Shown here: in pieces, positions 41,637-49,024 of the stretch
Layout: each line of letters begins with the position of its first letter
Position numbering within the stretch: the first letter of the stretch is position 1
Assembly: GCA_963702575.1 (NCBI GenBank)
Contig: CAVPCU010000004.1
Location: 1 to 64,000, forward strand
Direction: 5' to 3'
Source of the DNA: VRUE01 sp963702575
Lineage (GTDB): Bacteria; Actinomycetota; Thermoleophilia; Solirubrobacterales; 70-9
DNA: 64,000 bases
Position numbers and translations under genes: made by a program
Notes under the pieces: model-generated
What the model was told of the DNA's origin: nothing
Database searches by the model: none
What the model saw: only the letters and a program-made list of their open reading frames with translations

Positions 41637-42206
41637 GTGAGGCGCCTCCTCCCCGACCCGGCCGAGGACGTCAGCGTCGAGGATCAGCTCGACTCCTACC
41701 GGCCGCAGGAGAGCGCCCCCGGGGAGCGCCCCTTCGTGGCGATGAACTTCGTCGCCACGGTCGACGGGCGGGCGACGCTCGAGGGACGCTCCGGCCCGAT
41801 CGGCTCGGACACCGACACGGCGATGCTGGTCGCGCTGCGCAAGCGCTTCGACGCGGTGATGATCGGCCACGGGACGAAACAGGTCGAGGGCTATGACGAG
41901 ATCGGCAGACGCCTGGTGGTGGTCGAAAGCGGCCCCGGGGGTCGGGCCGACCTCCCCGGCCTTCTGCGCTCCCTGCGCGAGGAAGGCGTCCGGGCGCTGC
42001 TCTGCGAGGGCGGCCCGACCCTTCACGGCGCGCTGCAGGCAGCCGGCCTGGTCGACGAGCTCTTCCTCACGATCGCGCCGAAGCTGAGCGGAGGAGCCGC
42101 GCCGCCGCGGATCCTCGAGGGCGAGCTGGACGAAGTGGTGCCGCAGCGGCTGGCCTGGCTGCTGGAGCAGGACGGCGAGCTGTTCGCCCGCTACCGCCGC
42201 CGCTGA
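41637..42206 (+). CDS. RibD C-terminal / dihydrofolate-reductase-like protein, shortened
   Basis: A 189-residue protein of the RibD C-terminal reductase family. FVAMNFVATVDGRATLEGRS and GPIGSDTDTAMLVALRKRFD open the NADPH-binding fold; the second half VRALLCEGGPTLHGALQAAG and LFLTIAPKLSGG closes it. Members usually have about 40 more residues between the GTxx loop and the central strand; here GHGTKQVEGYDEIGRRLVVV jumps directly, so an in-frame deletion is likely and activity is doubtful. GTG start. It overlaps the convergent ATPase gene by 16 nt. Confidence 0.78.
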   Translation: MRRLLPDPAEDVSVEDQLDSYRPQESAPGERPFVAMNFVATVDGRATLEGRSGPIGSDTDTAMLVALRKRFDAVMIGHGTKQVEGYDEIGRRLVVVESGPGGRADLPGLLRSLREEGVRALLCEGGPTLHGALQAAGLVDELFLTIAPKLSGGAAPPRILEGELDEVVPQRLAWLLEQDGELFARYRRR

Positions 42207-43435
42207 GCGGACCAAAGCCCCGCGATCGGGACCGCCGCGAGGCGATCGCCGAATGGAAGGGTCCGCTCTCCCGCGTAGAGAACCGCGCCGAACTTGAAGC
42301 GAGCGCCCAGCTTGTCCCGCAGCCGCTTCAGCCCCGCGAAGGCCTCGCCGGAGATGCTCGCGCCCGACTTCACCTCGACCCCGGCGACAGCGCCCGAATC
42401 GGCCTCGATCACGACGTCGACCTCGCGCCCTTCCTTGTCTCGGTAGTGGTAAAGGGACGGCTGGGACTCGGAGAGATCGGCGAGGCGGAGTAGCTCCATC
42501 GCGACATAGCTCTCGAAGACCGCGCCCCCGATACCGGCATCCGCTTCGATTCGAGCAGCACTTGCTTTGAGCAAGAACGCCAAGAGGCCGCTGTCGACCA
42601 GGTAGAGCTTCGGGCTCTTGACCTGTCGCACACCCAGGTTGGTGCTCCAGGGCTTCAGAGCCCGAACGAGGAAGAGGTTTTCGAGCACACGGGTGTGGGC
42701 GCCCACCGTGTTCTTGTCGAGACCGAGGTCGCGGCCCATCCCCTCGTAGCTGACCAGGCTCCCGCTGCGCGTGGCGATCGCCGAAAGCAGCCGCTCGAGC
42801 GACTGGGGCCTGCGGATGGTGGCGACGTCCCCGACGTCCCGCTCGATGATCGACGACAGATAGCTCTCGAAGAAGCTGCGAAGGGCGCGGGGGCCACGCC
42901 CCTGAGCCTCTGGGTACCCACCCCGCGCGATCCGCTCGGCATATGCCTGCCGTCCGAGAGGGCATTCGCTCAGCTGTGGCGGCTGGCCGCGAAGCAGAGC
43001 GTCGACGAGGTTGTCTTCGCTGCCCTCGATCTCGGCGGCCGTGAGCGGCCAGAGAGTCATGTAGTCGACGCGGCCCGGCAGGGCGTCCTTCACGGTCGGC
43101 AGCGCGAGGATGTTCGCCGAGCCGGTGAGCAGGAACTGACCGCGAGAGTCGTCCAGGTCGAGCCGGGCCTTGATCGCGAGCAGGAGGTCCGGCACGCGCT
43201 GAACCTCGTCGATGGCGGCGGGGATCTTCAAGCTCGCCACGAACCCCGTCGGGTCTTCGGCGGCGGCGACGCGATCGGCGGCATCGTCGAGCGTGACCAC
43301 CTGTGCCGGAAAGTCGCTCCTCGTCAGGTCCCGCAGCAAGGTGCTCTTCCCGACCTGCCGAGCGCCGACGAGGGCTACCGCTCGGCTCTCCGCAAGCATC
43401 TGGACCAGGTGAGGACGGATCTGGCGAGTGATCAT
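42191..43435 (-). CDS. DUF4143 / AAA_14 ATPase
   Basis: A 414-residue ATPase of the AAA_14-DUF4143 family. The P-loop is VGARQVGKSTLLRDL (about residues 22-36) and Walker B is IPAAIDEVQRVPDLL (about 70-84); then come the sensor strand QFLLTGSAN, a winged-helix block (YEGMGRDLGLDKNTVGAHTR) and a C-terminal restriction-endonuclease-like part with KEGREVDVVIEADSGAVAGV and EVKSG (PD-(D/E)xK-type D...E-x-K). Such proteins are common accessory genes of unknown function, often linked to mobile or conflict loci. The ATG at 43435 follows a pair of 14-bp direct repeats. Confidence 0.85.
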   Translation of the reverse strand: MITRQIRPHLVQMLAESRAVALVGARQVGKSTLLRDLTRSDFPAQVVTLDDAADRVAAAEDPTGFVASLKIPAAIDEVQRVPDLLLAIKARLDLDDSRGQFLLTGSANILALPTVKDALPGRVDYMTLWPLTAAEIEGSEDNLVDALLRGQPPQLSECPLGRQAYAERIARGGYPEAQGRGPRALRSFFESYLSSIIERDVGDVATIRRPQSLERLLSAIATRSGSLVSYEGMGRDLGLDKNTVGAHTRVLENLFLVRALKPWSTNLGVRQVKSPKLYLVDSGLLAFLLKASAARIEADAGIGGAVFESYVAMELLRLADLSESQPSLYHYRDKEGREVDVVIEADSGAVAGVEVKSGASISGEAFAGLKRLRDKLGARFKFGAVLYAGERTLPFGDRLAAVPIAGLWSAQRRR

Positions 43436-43461
43436 CGGCAGGCAAATCGTTAGTTAGAGTG

Positions 43462-43498
43462 CGGACAGATCGTGAATCTTAGCACGGACAGATCGTGA
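43462..43498. repeat. Two 14-bp direct repeats upstream of the AAA_14 gene
   Basis: CGGACAGATCGTGA occurs at 43462-43475 and again at 43485-43498, 23 bp apart, in a locally AT-rich stretch 27 bp before the ATPase start. The spacing is about two helical turns, so both lie on the same DNA face. It is probably a regulator-binding site; the regulator is unknown. Two copies are too few to be called a CRISPR or iteron array. Confidence 0.5.
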
Positions 43499-43597
43499 TT
43501 TTATTTCTGTCAATCTGGGAGTTCGGCGCCGACGAATTGGGATTTGCGCGCGCCAGGTAGCGTTACGCGAACCAGCCCCGAGGAGAGGACGCCAGCG

Positions 43598-44860
43598 ATG
43601 GACTTCAAGCCCAGCCCCCAGGTCGAGGCCCTGCGCGAGCGCATCCTCGACTTCATGGAGGAGCAGATCTACCCGCAGGAGCGGGAGATCATGGCGGCGC
43701 TCGACGCCGAGGTCGCAGCGGGCGTCCCCTACCCGAAGATCCTGGTCGAGATCCGCGAGCGGGCGCGCTCGGAGGGCCTCTGGAACCTGTTCATGCCCGA
43801 CGAGCGCTTCGGCCCCGGGCTGACCAACTGGGAGTACGGGCTGCTCTGCGAGGAGATGGGGCGCAGCCCGGCGGCGGCGCCGATGGCCTTCAACTGCGCC
43901 GCGCCGGACACCGGCAACATGGAGATCCTCGCCGAGCACGGGTCAAATCAGCAAAAAGAAAAATGGCTGGAGCCACTGCTGGAGGGACGAATCCGATCAT
44001 GTTTCTCGATGACCGAGCCCGAGGTGTCGGGCTCGGACCCGACGCTGCTGCAGGCGCGCGCGGTGCGTGAGGGCGAGGAGTGGGCGATCGAGGGCCACAA
44101 GTGGTTCACCTCGGGCGCGGTCGGCGCCGAGCTGGCGATCGCGATGGTCGTAACCGACCCCGACGCCCCGCCGTACGCGCGCGCCTCGATGATCTGCGTG
44201 CCCACCGACACGCCCGGCTTCAACCTGGTGCGGCCGATCCCGGTGATGGGCCACGACGGCGGCCCCGGCCACTGCGAGATCCGCTACGAAGGCTGCCGCG
44301 TGCCGGCCGCCAACCTGCTCGGCGGCGAGGGCGCCGGCTTCGCGATCGCCCAGGACCGGCTCGGGCCGGGGCGGATCCACCACTGCATGCGGGCGATCGG
44401 CACCGCCGAGCGGGCGCACGAGATGATGTGCCGGCGCGCCAACGAGCGCCAGGCCTTCGGCGGCCCGCTGGGCGAGAAGCAGTTCGTGCAGGAGGCGATC
44501 GCCATCTCGCGGATGGAAATCGACCAGGCGCGGCTGCTGACGATGTACGCGGCCTGGAAGATGGACACCGAGGGCAAGCGCGCCGCCCGCCAGGCGATCT
44601 CGGCGATCAAGGTCGTCGCCGCCAACATGGTGATGGAGGTCCTGGATAGGGCGATCCAGATCCACGGCTCGCTCGGGATGACCGACGACACCCCGCTCGC
44701 CGCCCTCTGGCGCTACAGCCGCATGCTGCGCCTCGCCGACGGCCCCGACGAGGTCCACAAGATGGTCCTAGCCCGCCGCGAGCTCAACCGCTGGTCGAAG
44801 CGCGCCGAGGCCGAAGCCGAAGGCGCGCTCGAGCCCAGGCACGCCCCGCGGCCGATCTGA
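43598..44860 (+). CDS. Acyl-CoA dehydrogenase family protein
   Basis: A 420-residue flavoenzyme for alpha,beta-dehydrogenation of acyl-CoA in fatty-acid or branched-chain catabolism. The N-terminal helical domain is followed by FSMTEPEVSGSDPTLLQARA and EGHKWFTSGA (FAD-binding loop), RASMICVPTDTPGFNLVRPI, and the C-terminal helices with RQAFGGPLGEKQFVQEAIA and IQIHGSLGMTDDTPLAALWR. This is the ACAD10/11-like branch, which often co-occurs with an aminoglycoside-phosphotransferase-like partner; one lies at 47941. ATG 43598 has an AGGAGAGGAC site. The last ~90 bp recur in decayed form at 47071-47165. Confidence 0.93.
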   Translation: MDFKPSPQVEALRERILDFMEEQIYPQEREIMAALDAEVAAGVPYPKILVEIRERARSEGLWNLFMPDERFGPGLTNWEYGLLCEEMGRSPAAAPMAFNCAAPDTGNMEILAEHGSNQQKEKWLEPLLEGRIRSCFSMTEPEVSGSDPTLLQARAVREGEEWAIEGHKWFTSGAVGAELAIAMVVTDPDAPPYARASMICVPTDTPGFNLVRPIPVMGHDGGPGHCEIRYEGCRVPAANLLGGEGAGFAIAQDRLGPGRIHHCMRAIGTAERAHEMMCRRANERQAFGGPLGEKQFVQEAIAISRMEIDQARLLTMYAAWKMDTEGKRAARQAISAIKVVAANMVMEVLDRAIQIHGSLGMTDDTPLAALWRYSRMLRLADGPDEVHKMVLARRELNRWSKRAEAEAEGALEPRHAPRPI

Positions 44861-44888
44861 AGCACCGGCGGGCCGCCGCCCGGGCGAT

Positions 44889-44908
44889 CGATACCTCATG
44901 AGGTATCG
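44889..44908. promoter_or_regulatory. 20-bp perfect palindrome operator
   Basis: CGATACCTCATGAGGTATCG is a perfect 20-bp palindrome ending 8 nt before the ATG of the HTH gene. TATCGT (44904-44909) within it could serve as the -10 of a leaderless transcript. The position fits auto-repression by the downstream Xre-type protein. Confidence 0.65.
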
Positions 44909-44916
44909 TTTTCGCC

Positions 44917-45231
44917 ATGACTTCCCTGGACTCATCGGTGCGCGAGTGGCGTCTTGCCGCAGGTCTGTCCCAGCGTGATCTCGCTCAGCGGGCATCGACC
45001 TCACAGCCGGCAATCGCCCGCTACGAGAAGGGCGCAGCCACCCCGTCGTGGGAGACGCTTCAGCGACTGGCCGCCGCCTGCGGCCGCTGGGTCAGCCTGA
45101 CCAGCGGGATCGCGCCCGATCCCCACGACGTCGAGCTGGCTGAGACGATGCTGAGACTCACCCCGGAGGAGCGCCTACGCGCCCTCGGTCGCTACGCCCG
45201 CCTGCGGCAGGCAAGCGGGGGCGCCGAATGA
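44917..45231 (+). CDS. XRE-family HTH protein, antitoxin-like
   Basis: 104 residues. An N-terminal helix-turn-helix (VREWRLAAGLSQRDLAQRAS and QPAIARYEKGAATPSWETLQ, residues ~6-55) is typical of XRE/Cro regulators. The C-terminal helical part (VELAETMLRLTPEERLRALG) is likely the partner-binding region. It starts after a 20-bp palindrome and overlaps the nucleotidyltransferase gene by 4 nt, the order of an antitoxin-first operon. Confidence 0.85.
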   Translation: MTSLDSSVREWRLAAGLSQRDLAQRASTSQPAIARYEKGAATPSWETLQRLAAACGRWVSLTSGIAPDPHDVELAETMLRLTPEERLRALGRYARLRQASGGAE

Positions 45232-45710
45232 CTGAGCTCGACCCGGAGAGGCTCCTACGCTCCTTGGTCGAACACGAGGTCGAGTTCTGCGTGATCGGAG
45301 CCGTCGCCGCCTGGCTCCAGGGCAACCCGTCGGTCACGGTCGACCTCGACGTGATGCCCCACCGCGACCTCGAGAACGCCGAACGCCTCGCCGCGGCGCT
45401 CAACTCCCTCGCCGCCCGCCCACGGGGGGGCGACAAGCCGATCGAGCTCGAGGGCGCTGACTTCCTGGGCTGGGAAGCGCAGAGCTTCGACACCGACGCC
45501 GGCCCGCTCGACGTGGTCCCGCATGCCGCGGCGATCGGTGGCTTCGAGGACGTGGCGACGATCACGCTGGCACTCGGCGACCTCACCGTCCGCGCGATCA
45601 CGATAGACGAGGTGATCTCCTCGAAGGAGAAGCTCGGGCGGCCGAAGGACACAGCAGCCCTCCCCGCCCTCTACGCCACCCGCGAGGCTCTTCGGTGGCG
45701 GAGAAGGTAG
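45228..45710 (+). CDS. Nucleotidyltransferase-fold protein (toxin-like)
   Basis: 160 residues of the Pol-beta-like nucleotidyltransferase superfamily. EVEFCVIGAVAAWLQGNPSV followed by TVDLDVMP carries the G-[GS] element and the D-x-D metal motif, and EGADFLGWEAQSFDTDAGPL with DVVP gives the third acidic strand. Similar proteins paired with XRE antitoxins transfer nucleotides to tRNA or proteins. ATG overlaps the HTH gene. A toxin role is inferred from the pairing. Confidence 0.8.
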   Translation: MTELDPERLLRSLVEHEVEFCVIGAVAAWLQGNPSVTVDLDVMPHRDLENAERLAAALNSLAARPRGGDKPIELEGADFLGWEAQSFDTDAGPLDVVPHAAAIGGFEDVATITLALGDLTVRAITIDEVISSKEKLGRPKDTAALPALYATREALRWRRR

Positions 45711-45854
45711 TGGCTGATGCACGTTATGGCTGGGCGGACCGCGCGCTTACCTGGCCCGCGCGTTCGGCGTCGGTTTCCCTCGCGGCGGGCGGCGCTTCGC
45801 ATCCGTCCTCGAATCGACCAGGCGCGGCGACGCGCGCTAGGCATTCTCGGCGTA

Positions 45855-45872
45855 ATTATCCGATCTGATAAT
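45855..45872 (+). promoter_or_regulatory. Promoter and inverted repeat of the second nucleotidyltransferase pair
   Basis: ATTATC (45855-45860) and GATAAT (45867-45872) form an inverted repeat; the right arm is also a consensus-like -10 box, 8 nt before the GTG at 45881. The same arrangement (GATAAT, 8 nt, GTG, with a palindrome over the -10) occurs at the vapBC promoter at 31947. Confidence 0.55.
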
Positions 45873-45880
45873 CTCGTTCA

Positions 45881-46582
45881 GTGCCCAAGGACCTCACTGA
45901 CGTTGGAGAACGAGATCCCGAGTTCGTAGCTCTGCTGGAGTCGGCCGCGCATCTGCAGCGCCTCGTACCCGGAGCGGTGCTGGTCGGCGGCGCGGCGGCG
46001 ATCCTCTACGCCGACCATCGCTCGTCGACCGATCACGATCACGTGCTGGCCGACCTTGCCGACCGCTTTGAGATGGTGCTCGAGGCGATCGAGGGCGACG
46101 ACAGCTGGGCGACGAACCGGGTGACCCCTGGGAAGGTGATCCTCGGGAATCTGGACGGGATCGAAGCCGGGGTGCGCCAGATGATCCGCAAAGTTCCGCT
46201 GGAGACCGCCGTGGTCACCCTGCCCTCGGGCGAGGAGGTGGCGGTGCCGACGACCGAGGAGACCTTGCGGATCAAGGCCTTTCTCGTCGTTCGTCGCAAT
46301 CAGACCCGCGACTACCTCGACCTGGCGGCACTTTCGGATCACCTCGGCATCGATCGGGCCGCCGAGACCCTGTCCCGGATTGGCGACTACTACGCCGATC
46401 AGCGCGGCGAAGGCGACGGCGTCGCGTCGCAGCTCGCGCGCCAACTCTCCGACCCGCAGCCCGCCGACCGCTCGGTCATCGACCAGCTCCCCTCCTACAA
46501 GCGCCTGCGCCGACGCTGGAGCGACTGGGACGCGGTCACCGAGGTGCTGGGCGCCGTCGCCGCTCGGATGGTTAGCCAGTGA
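45881..46582 (+). CDS. AbiEii-like nucleotidyltransferase protein
   Basis: A 233-residue nucleotidyltransferase-superfamily protein. LVPGAVLVGGAAAILYADHR followed by SSTDHDHVLADLADRF holds the G-G and the D-x-D-like active-site run (as DHDH). TEETLRIKAFLVVRRNQTRD followed by YLDLAAL is the K...R-x-x-x-R-D-x-x-D segment shared with AbiEii-type proteins. The C-terminal third is helical. It is the first gene of a two-gene operon, with an HTH partner second, the reverse of the adjacent pair. GTG start with a leaderless-type promoter. Confidence 0.75.
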   Translation: MPKDLTDVGERDPEFVALLESAAHLQRLVPGAVLVGGAAAILYADHRSSTDHDHVLADLADRFEMVLEAIEGDDSWATNRVTPGKVILGNLDGIEAGVRQMIRKVPLETAVVTLPSGEEVAVPTTEETLRIKAFLVVRRNQTRDYLDLAALSDHLGIDRAAETLSRIGDYYADQRGEGDGVASQLARQLSDPQPADRSVIDQLPSYKRLRRRWSDWDAVTEVLGAVAARMVSQ

Positions 46583-47022
46583 CCGGGCTCGCCTTCCGCA
46601 ACGTCGACGTCTCGCCCGAGGACCCGGTTTCGGCATGGCCGCTCGAGGCGATCCAGACCGCGCTGGAGCGCGGCGGCCTCTCACACTGGCGCCGCCTCGC
46701 CGACGAGATCGGCGCGCAGCCCTGGGGCCCGGTCGCCCGCGCGGTCGAGGAGGTTCTCACCTACAGCAGGCCGTACGGCGTCGCCGAGCTGATGGAACGA
46801 GCTATCGCGATGGCACGCGGCGCAGCCGAGGCATCGGAGCGCAGGGCGGTCGCGACAGAGGTCGATCGGCTCATACGGGAATCCGGGCTTTCCCGGACGG
46901 AGTTCGCATCCCAGATCGGAACCTCGGCCTCCCGCCTGTCCACCTATGCCACCGGCAAGGTCACCCCCTCGGCGGCGCTGCTGGTGAGGATGCGGCGAGG
47001 CATCGACAGCGAAGCCTCATAA
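46579..47022 (+). CDS. HTH protein, partner of the AbiEii-like nucleotidyltransferase
   Basis: 147 residues. The N-terminal half is helical (SAWPLEAIQTALERGGLSHW, RLADEIGAQPWGPVARAVEE). The C-terminal half is an XRE-type helix-turn-helix (VDRLIRESGLSRTEFASQIG and SASRLSTYATGKVTPSAALL). GTG start overlapping the upstream gene by 4 nt. A C-terminal DNA-binding domain and second position in the operon fit an antitoxin/regulator of a toxin-first pair. Confidence 0.75.
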   Translation: MTGLAFRNVDVSPEDPVSAWPLEAIQTALERGGLSHWRRLADEIGAQPWGPVARAVEEVLTYSRPYGVAELMERAIAMARGAAEASERRAVATEVDRLIRESGLSRTEFASQIGTSASRLSTYATGKVTPSAALLVRMRRGIDSEAS

Positions 47023-47070
47023 CCCAACCGTCTTTGCAATCGCGAACTGACCGCGCGATCTTCTCCTCCG

Positions 47071-47165
47071 TGCTCCGTCTCGTCGACGGGCCCGACTAGA
47101 TCCACAAGATGGTCCAGCCCGCCGCGCGCTCAACCGCTGGGCCAAAGCGAGCGGAGGCGGAGGTC
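47071..47165 (+). pseudogene. Decayed copy of the acyl-CoA dehydrogenase 3' end
   Basis: TGCTCCGTCTCGTCGACGGG and following bases to about 47165 align with 44731-44826 of the acyl-CoA dehydrogenase gene (shared CCGACNAGNTCCACAAGATG and CTCAACCGCTGG). Identity is about 80% by eye. The copy contains an in-frame TAG, a small deletion and no start. Together with the intact gene end it brackets the two nucleotidyltransferase/HTH operons. The rest of 47023-47258 shows no gene. Confidence 0.75.
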
Positions 47166-47258
47166 AGCTGGTGAGCTGACCTCCGCGCACGCTCCGGAGA
47201 TGGTGTGAGCTGGCACCGCGATCCTCAAGCCGCCGCGCCTTTCAGAGTTGAAGCGACC

Positions 47259-47801
47259 TCAGTTGAGCAGGATCTCGAAAGGGGCGTCTATGGCAGCACC
47301 GGTACTCGAAGTCCAGGTCTCGACGCTCACATCTGCACCACTACAGCCGGGGAAATCTCCGAGGAACACATTCGTTCCCACACCAAGAAACTGCGTCGTG
47401 GCAACGACATTGTGCACCGCGAAGCCCAGCCCGTTAATGCAGTAGTGGCCGGCGCTCGGATGCGAAATGGTGGCTGAACCGAACCCCTTTGACAGACCGG
47501 CGGTCGGGCTGAGCGTTCCGTTGCTTTCAATCTTGGCGTAAGCCAGCGCTGATCCCGCCGCGCCGGTATCACCTTTCGGCCCCGCCGAGCCCTGAGGCCC
47601 TTTAGGCCCCTGAGGCCCGGTCGCACCGGTCGCACCGGTCGCACCGGTTTTTCCTCTCGGGCCACGCCTGGCTTTTTTAGCTTTGCTCACGCTTGCGACA
47701 CCCGAGCCTTTTCCTGCCGCAAAGGCAGTTCCAGCCAACAGCCCGACGGCCAGACTGGCAATGACGGCCAGCGGCAATAGACGCTTAATCAGCTGCTTCA
47801 A
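47259..47801 (-). CDS. Exported collagen-like protein
   Basis: 180 residues. A signal peptide (LLPLAVIASLAVGLLAGTAF, cleavage after AFA) is followed by a basic linker, then Gly-X-Y repeats from about residue 47 (GPRGKTGATGATGATGPQGP, then KGPQGSAGPKGDTGAAGSA), then a C-terminal globular domain of about 95 residues with two cysteines (HYCINGLGF and PGCSGADV). Such short collagen-like proteins are frequent in Solirubrobacterales. The TTG start at 47801 is chosen for its AAGGAG ribosome site 8 nt upstream and the signal peptide directly after it. A 9-bp tandem repeat encodes the GAT triplets. The gene is locally less GC-rich. Confidence 0.82.
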   Translation of the reverse strand: MKQLIKRLLPLAVIASLAVGLLAGTAFAAGKGSGVASVSKAKKARRGPRGKTGATGATGATGPQGPKGPQGSAGPKGDTGAAGSALAYAKIESNGTLSPTAGLSKGFGSATISHPSAGHYCINGLGFAVHNVVATTQFLGVGTNVFLGDFPGCSGADVSVETWTSSTGAAIDAPFEILLN

Positions 47802-47940
47802 GAGATCTCTCCTTGAGATTGCGGGAGGGAGGAGCGCAGGACGAGCCTCCCGCCCAGTTTCGGGGGAACGCCAAGACAATCACATGTCAGCCGGTGCCCG
47901 TCAAGGCGATTGGACCGGTTTCGACTGAGTTAGGGCCGCT

Positions 47941-49002
47941 TCAGCCGCGCTCGGCTTCGTCGGCGGCCTCAGCCAAACGCTCGACCAGGCGGGCGAAGGC
48001 TTCTATGCCGGGGTCGACCTTGCCGTACTGGCCGGCGGCGTAGCGAGCGTAGACGCCCTCGAGGATGATCGCCAGCTTCCAGTAGCCGAGGGCGACGAAG
48101 AAGTCGAGCTCGGAGAGGTCGCGGCCGGAGCGCTCGGCGTAGCGGGCGCGCAGCTCGTCGCGGGTCGGGAAGCCGGGCGCCAGGTTCGCCGGCTGGCCGA
48201 GGGCGATCGTCTCCTCGCCGCGCTCGGGCCAGTAGACCATCAGCAGGCCGACGTCGGCGAGCGGGTCGCCGAGCGTGCAGAGCTCCCAATCGACCACCGC
48301 GGCGACCTCGCCGCCGGGGGTGAGGATCATGTTGTCGAGGCGGTAGTCGCCGTGGACGATCGTCGCGGGCCCCTGCGCCGGGATGCGCGCCGCGAGCCGC
48401 TCGTGGACGTCGTCGATCGCCGCCAGCTCGCGCGTCTTCGACTTCTCCCACTGCCCCTGCCAGCGGCGCAGCTGACGGGCGACGTAGTCCTCCTTGCGGC
48501 CGAGGTCGCCGAGCCCGACGGCGTCGGGGTCGACGGCGTGGATCGCGACCAGGGTGTCGGCGACGCGCTCGCCGATCGCCCGCCGGTCGGCCTCCTCGGG
48601 GAAGGCCTCGGCCTCGGCGATGCCGCGCAGGATCGGCCCCTCGACGAACTCCATCACGTAGAAGGGCGCTCCGTTGACGCCCTCGTCCTCGCAGAGCCCG
48701 ACGACCGGCGCGACCGGCACCTCGGTCGGGCCCAGCGCCGAGACGACCCGGTGCTCGCGGCCCATGTCGTGGGCCGAGCCGAGGCGCTTGCCCAGCGGCG
48801 GCCGGCGCAGCGCCCAGCGGCGGCCAGCGGCGTCGGTGACGCGGTAGGTCAGGTTCGAGTGCCCGCCGGAGATCCGCTCGAAGGAGAGCGGCGGCTCGGC
48901 GCCGCGAACGTTCGCGGCGAACCAGGCTTCCACGGCGGCGCGATCGATGCCTTCCGGCGCCTCGACGGGGCCGTCGGCCGTGCCTGTAGCCTCGTCGCCC
49001 AT
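47941..49002 (-). CDS. Phosphotransferase family protein (ACAD10/11-like APH fold)
   Basis: A 353-residue aminoglycoside-phosphotransferase-fold kinase. The N-lobe has FERISGGHSNLTYRVTDAAG and WALRRPP. The catalytic loop is ATIVHGDYRLDNMIL (about residue 215), with the Mg motif VAAVVDWELCTLGDPLADVG. In actinobacteria and mitochondria (ACAD10/11) such kinases work with acyl-CoA dehydrogenases, phosphorylating hydroxyacyl-CoAs; the ACAD 3 kb upstream is a candidate partner. ATG 49002 has a minus-strand TATGCT 9 nt upstream. Its first 22 bp and promoter are duplicated at 50288-50329. Confidence 0.9.
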   Translation of the reverse strand: MGDEATGTADGPVEAPEGIDRAAVEAWFAANVRGAEPPLSFERISGGHSNLTYRVTDAAGRRWALRRPPLGKRLGSAHDMGREHRVVSALGPTEVPVAPVVGLCEDEGVNGAPFYVMEFVEGPILRGIAEAEAFPEEADRRAIGERVADTLVAIHAVDPDAVGLGDLGRKEDYVARQLRRWQGQWEKSKTRELAAIDDVHERLAARIPAQGPATIVHGDYRLDNMILTPGGEVAAVVDWELCTLGDPLADVGLLMVYWPERGEETIALGQPANLAPGFPTRDELRARYAERSGRDLSELDFFVALGYWKLAIILEGVYARYAAGQYGKVDPGIEAFARLVERLAEAADEAERG

Positions 49003-49022
49003 CCGCTCGCAAGCATATTCCC
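48981..49022. repeat. Direct repeat at the left side of the ATPase insertion
   Basis: TGCCTGTAGCCTCGTCGCCC (48981-49000) through AAGCATATTCCC is repeated at 50288-50329, with about five differences in a central 8-bp patch. It covers the phosphotransferase start codon and its -10 box. The ATPase gene and its promoter lie exactly between the two copies, 1.27 kb apart. Confidence 0.8.
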
Positions 49023-49024
49023 AG

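Noticed and set aside
43462..43498. CRISPR-like repeat pair
   Set aside because: Only two 14-bp units with a 9-bp gap, no cas genes, AT-rich promoter context; better seen as an operator.
45717..45929. A 70-codon Arg-rich open frame between the two nucleotidyltransferase pairs
   Set aside because: No motif, overlaps the next gene's promoter and start, and composition is typical of chance frames in high-GC DNA.
47625..47655. Tandem 9-bp repeat as a separate satellite element
   Set aside because: It simply encodes consecutive Gly-Ala-Thr triplets of the collagen-like domain.
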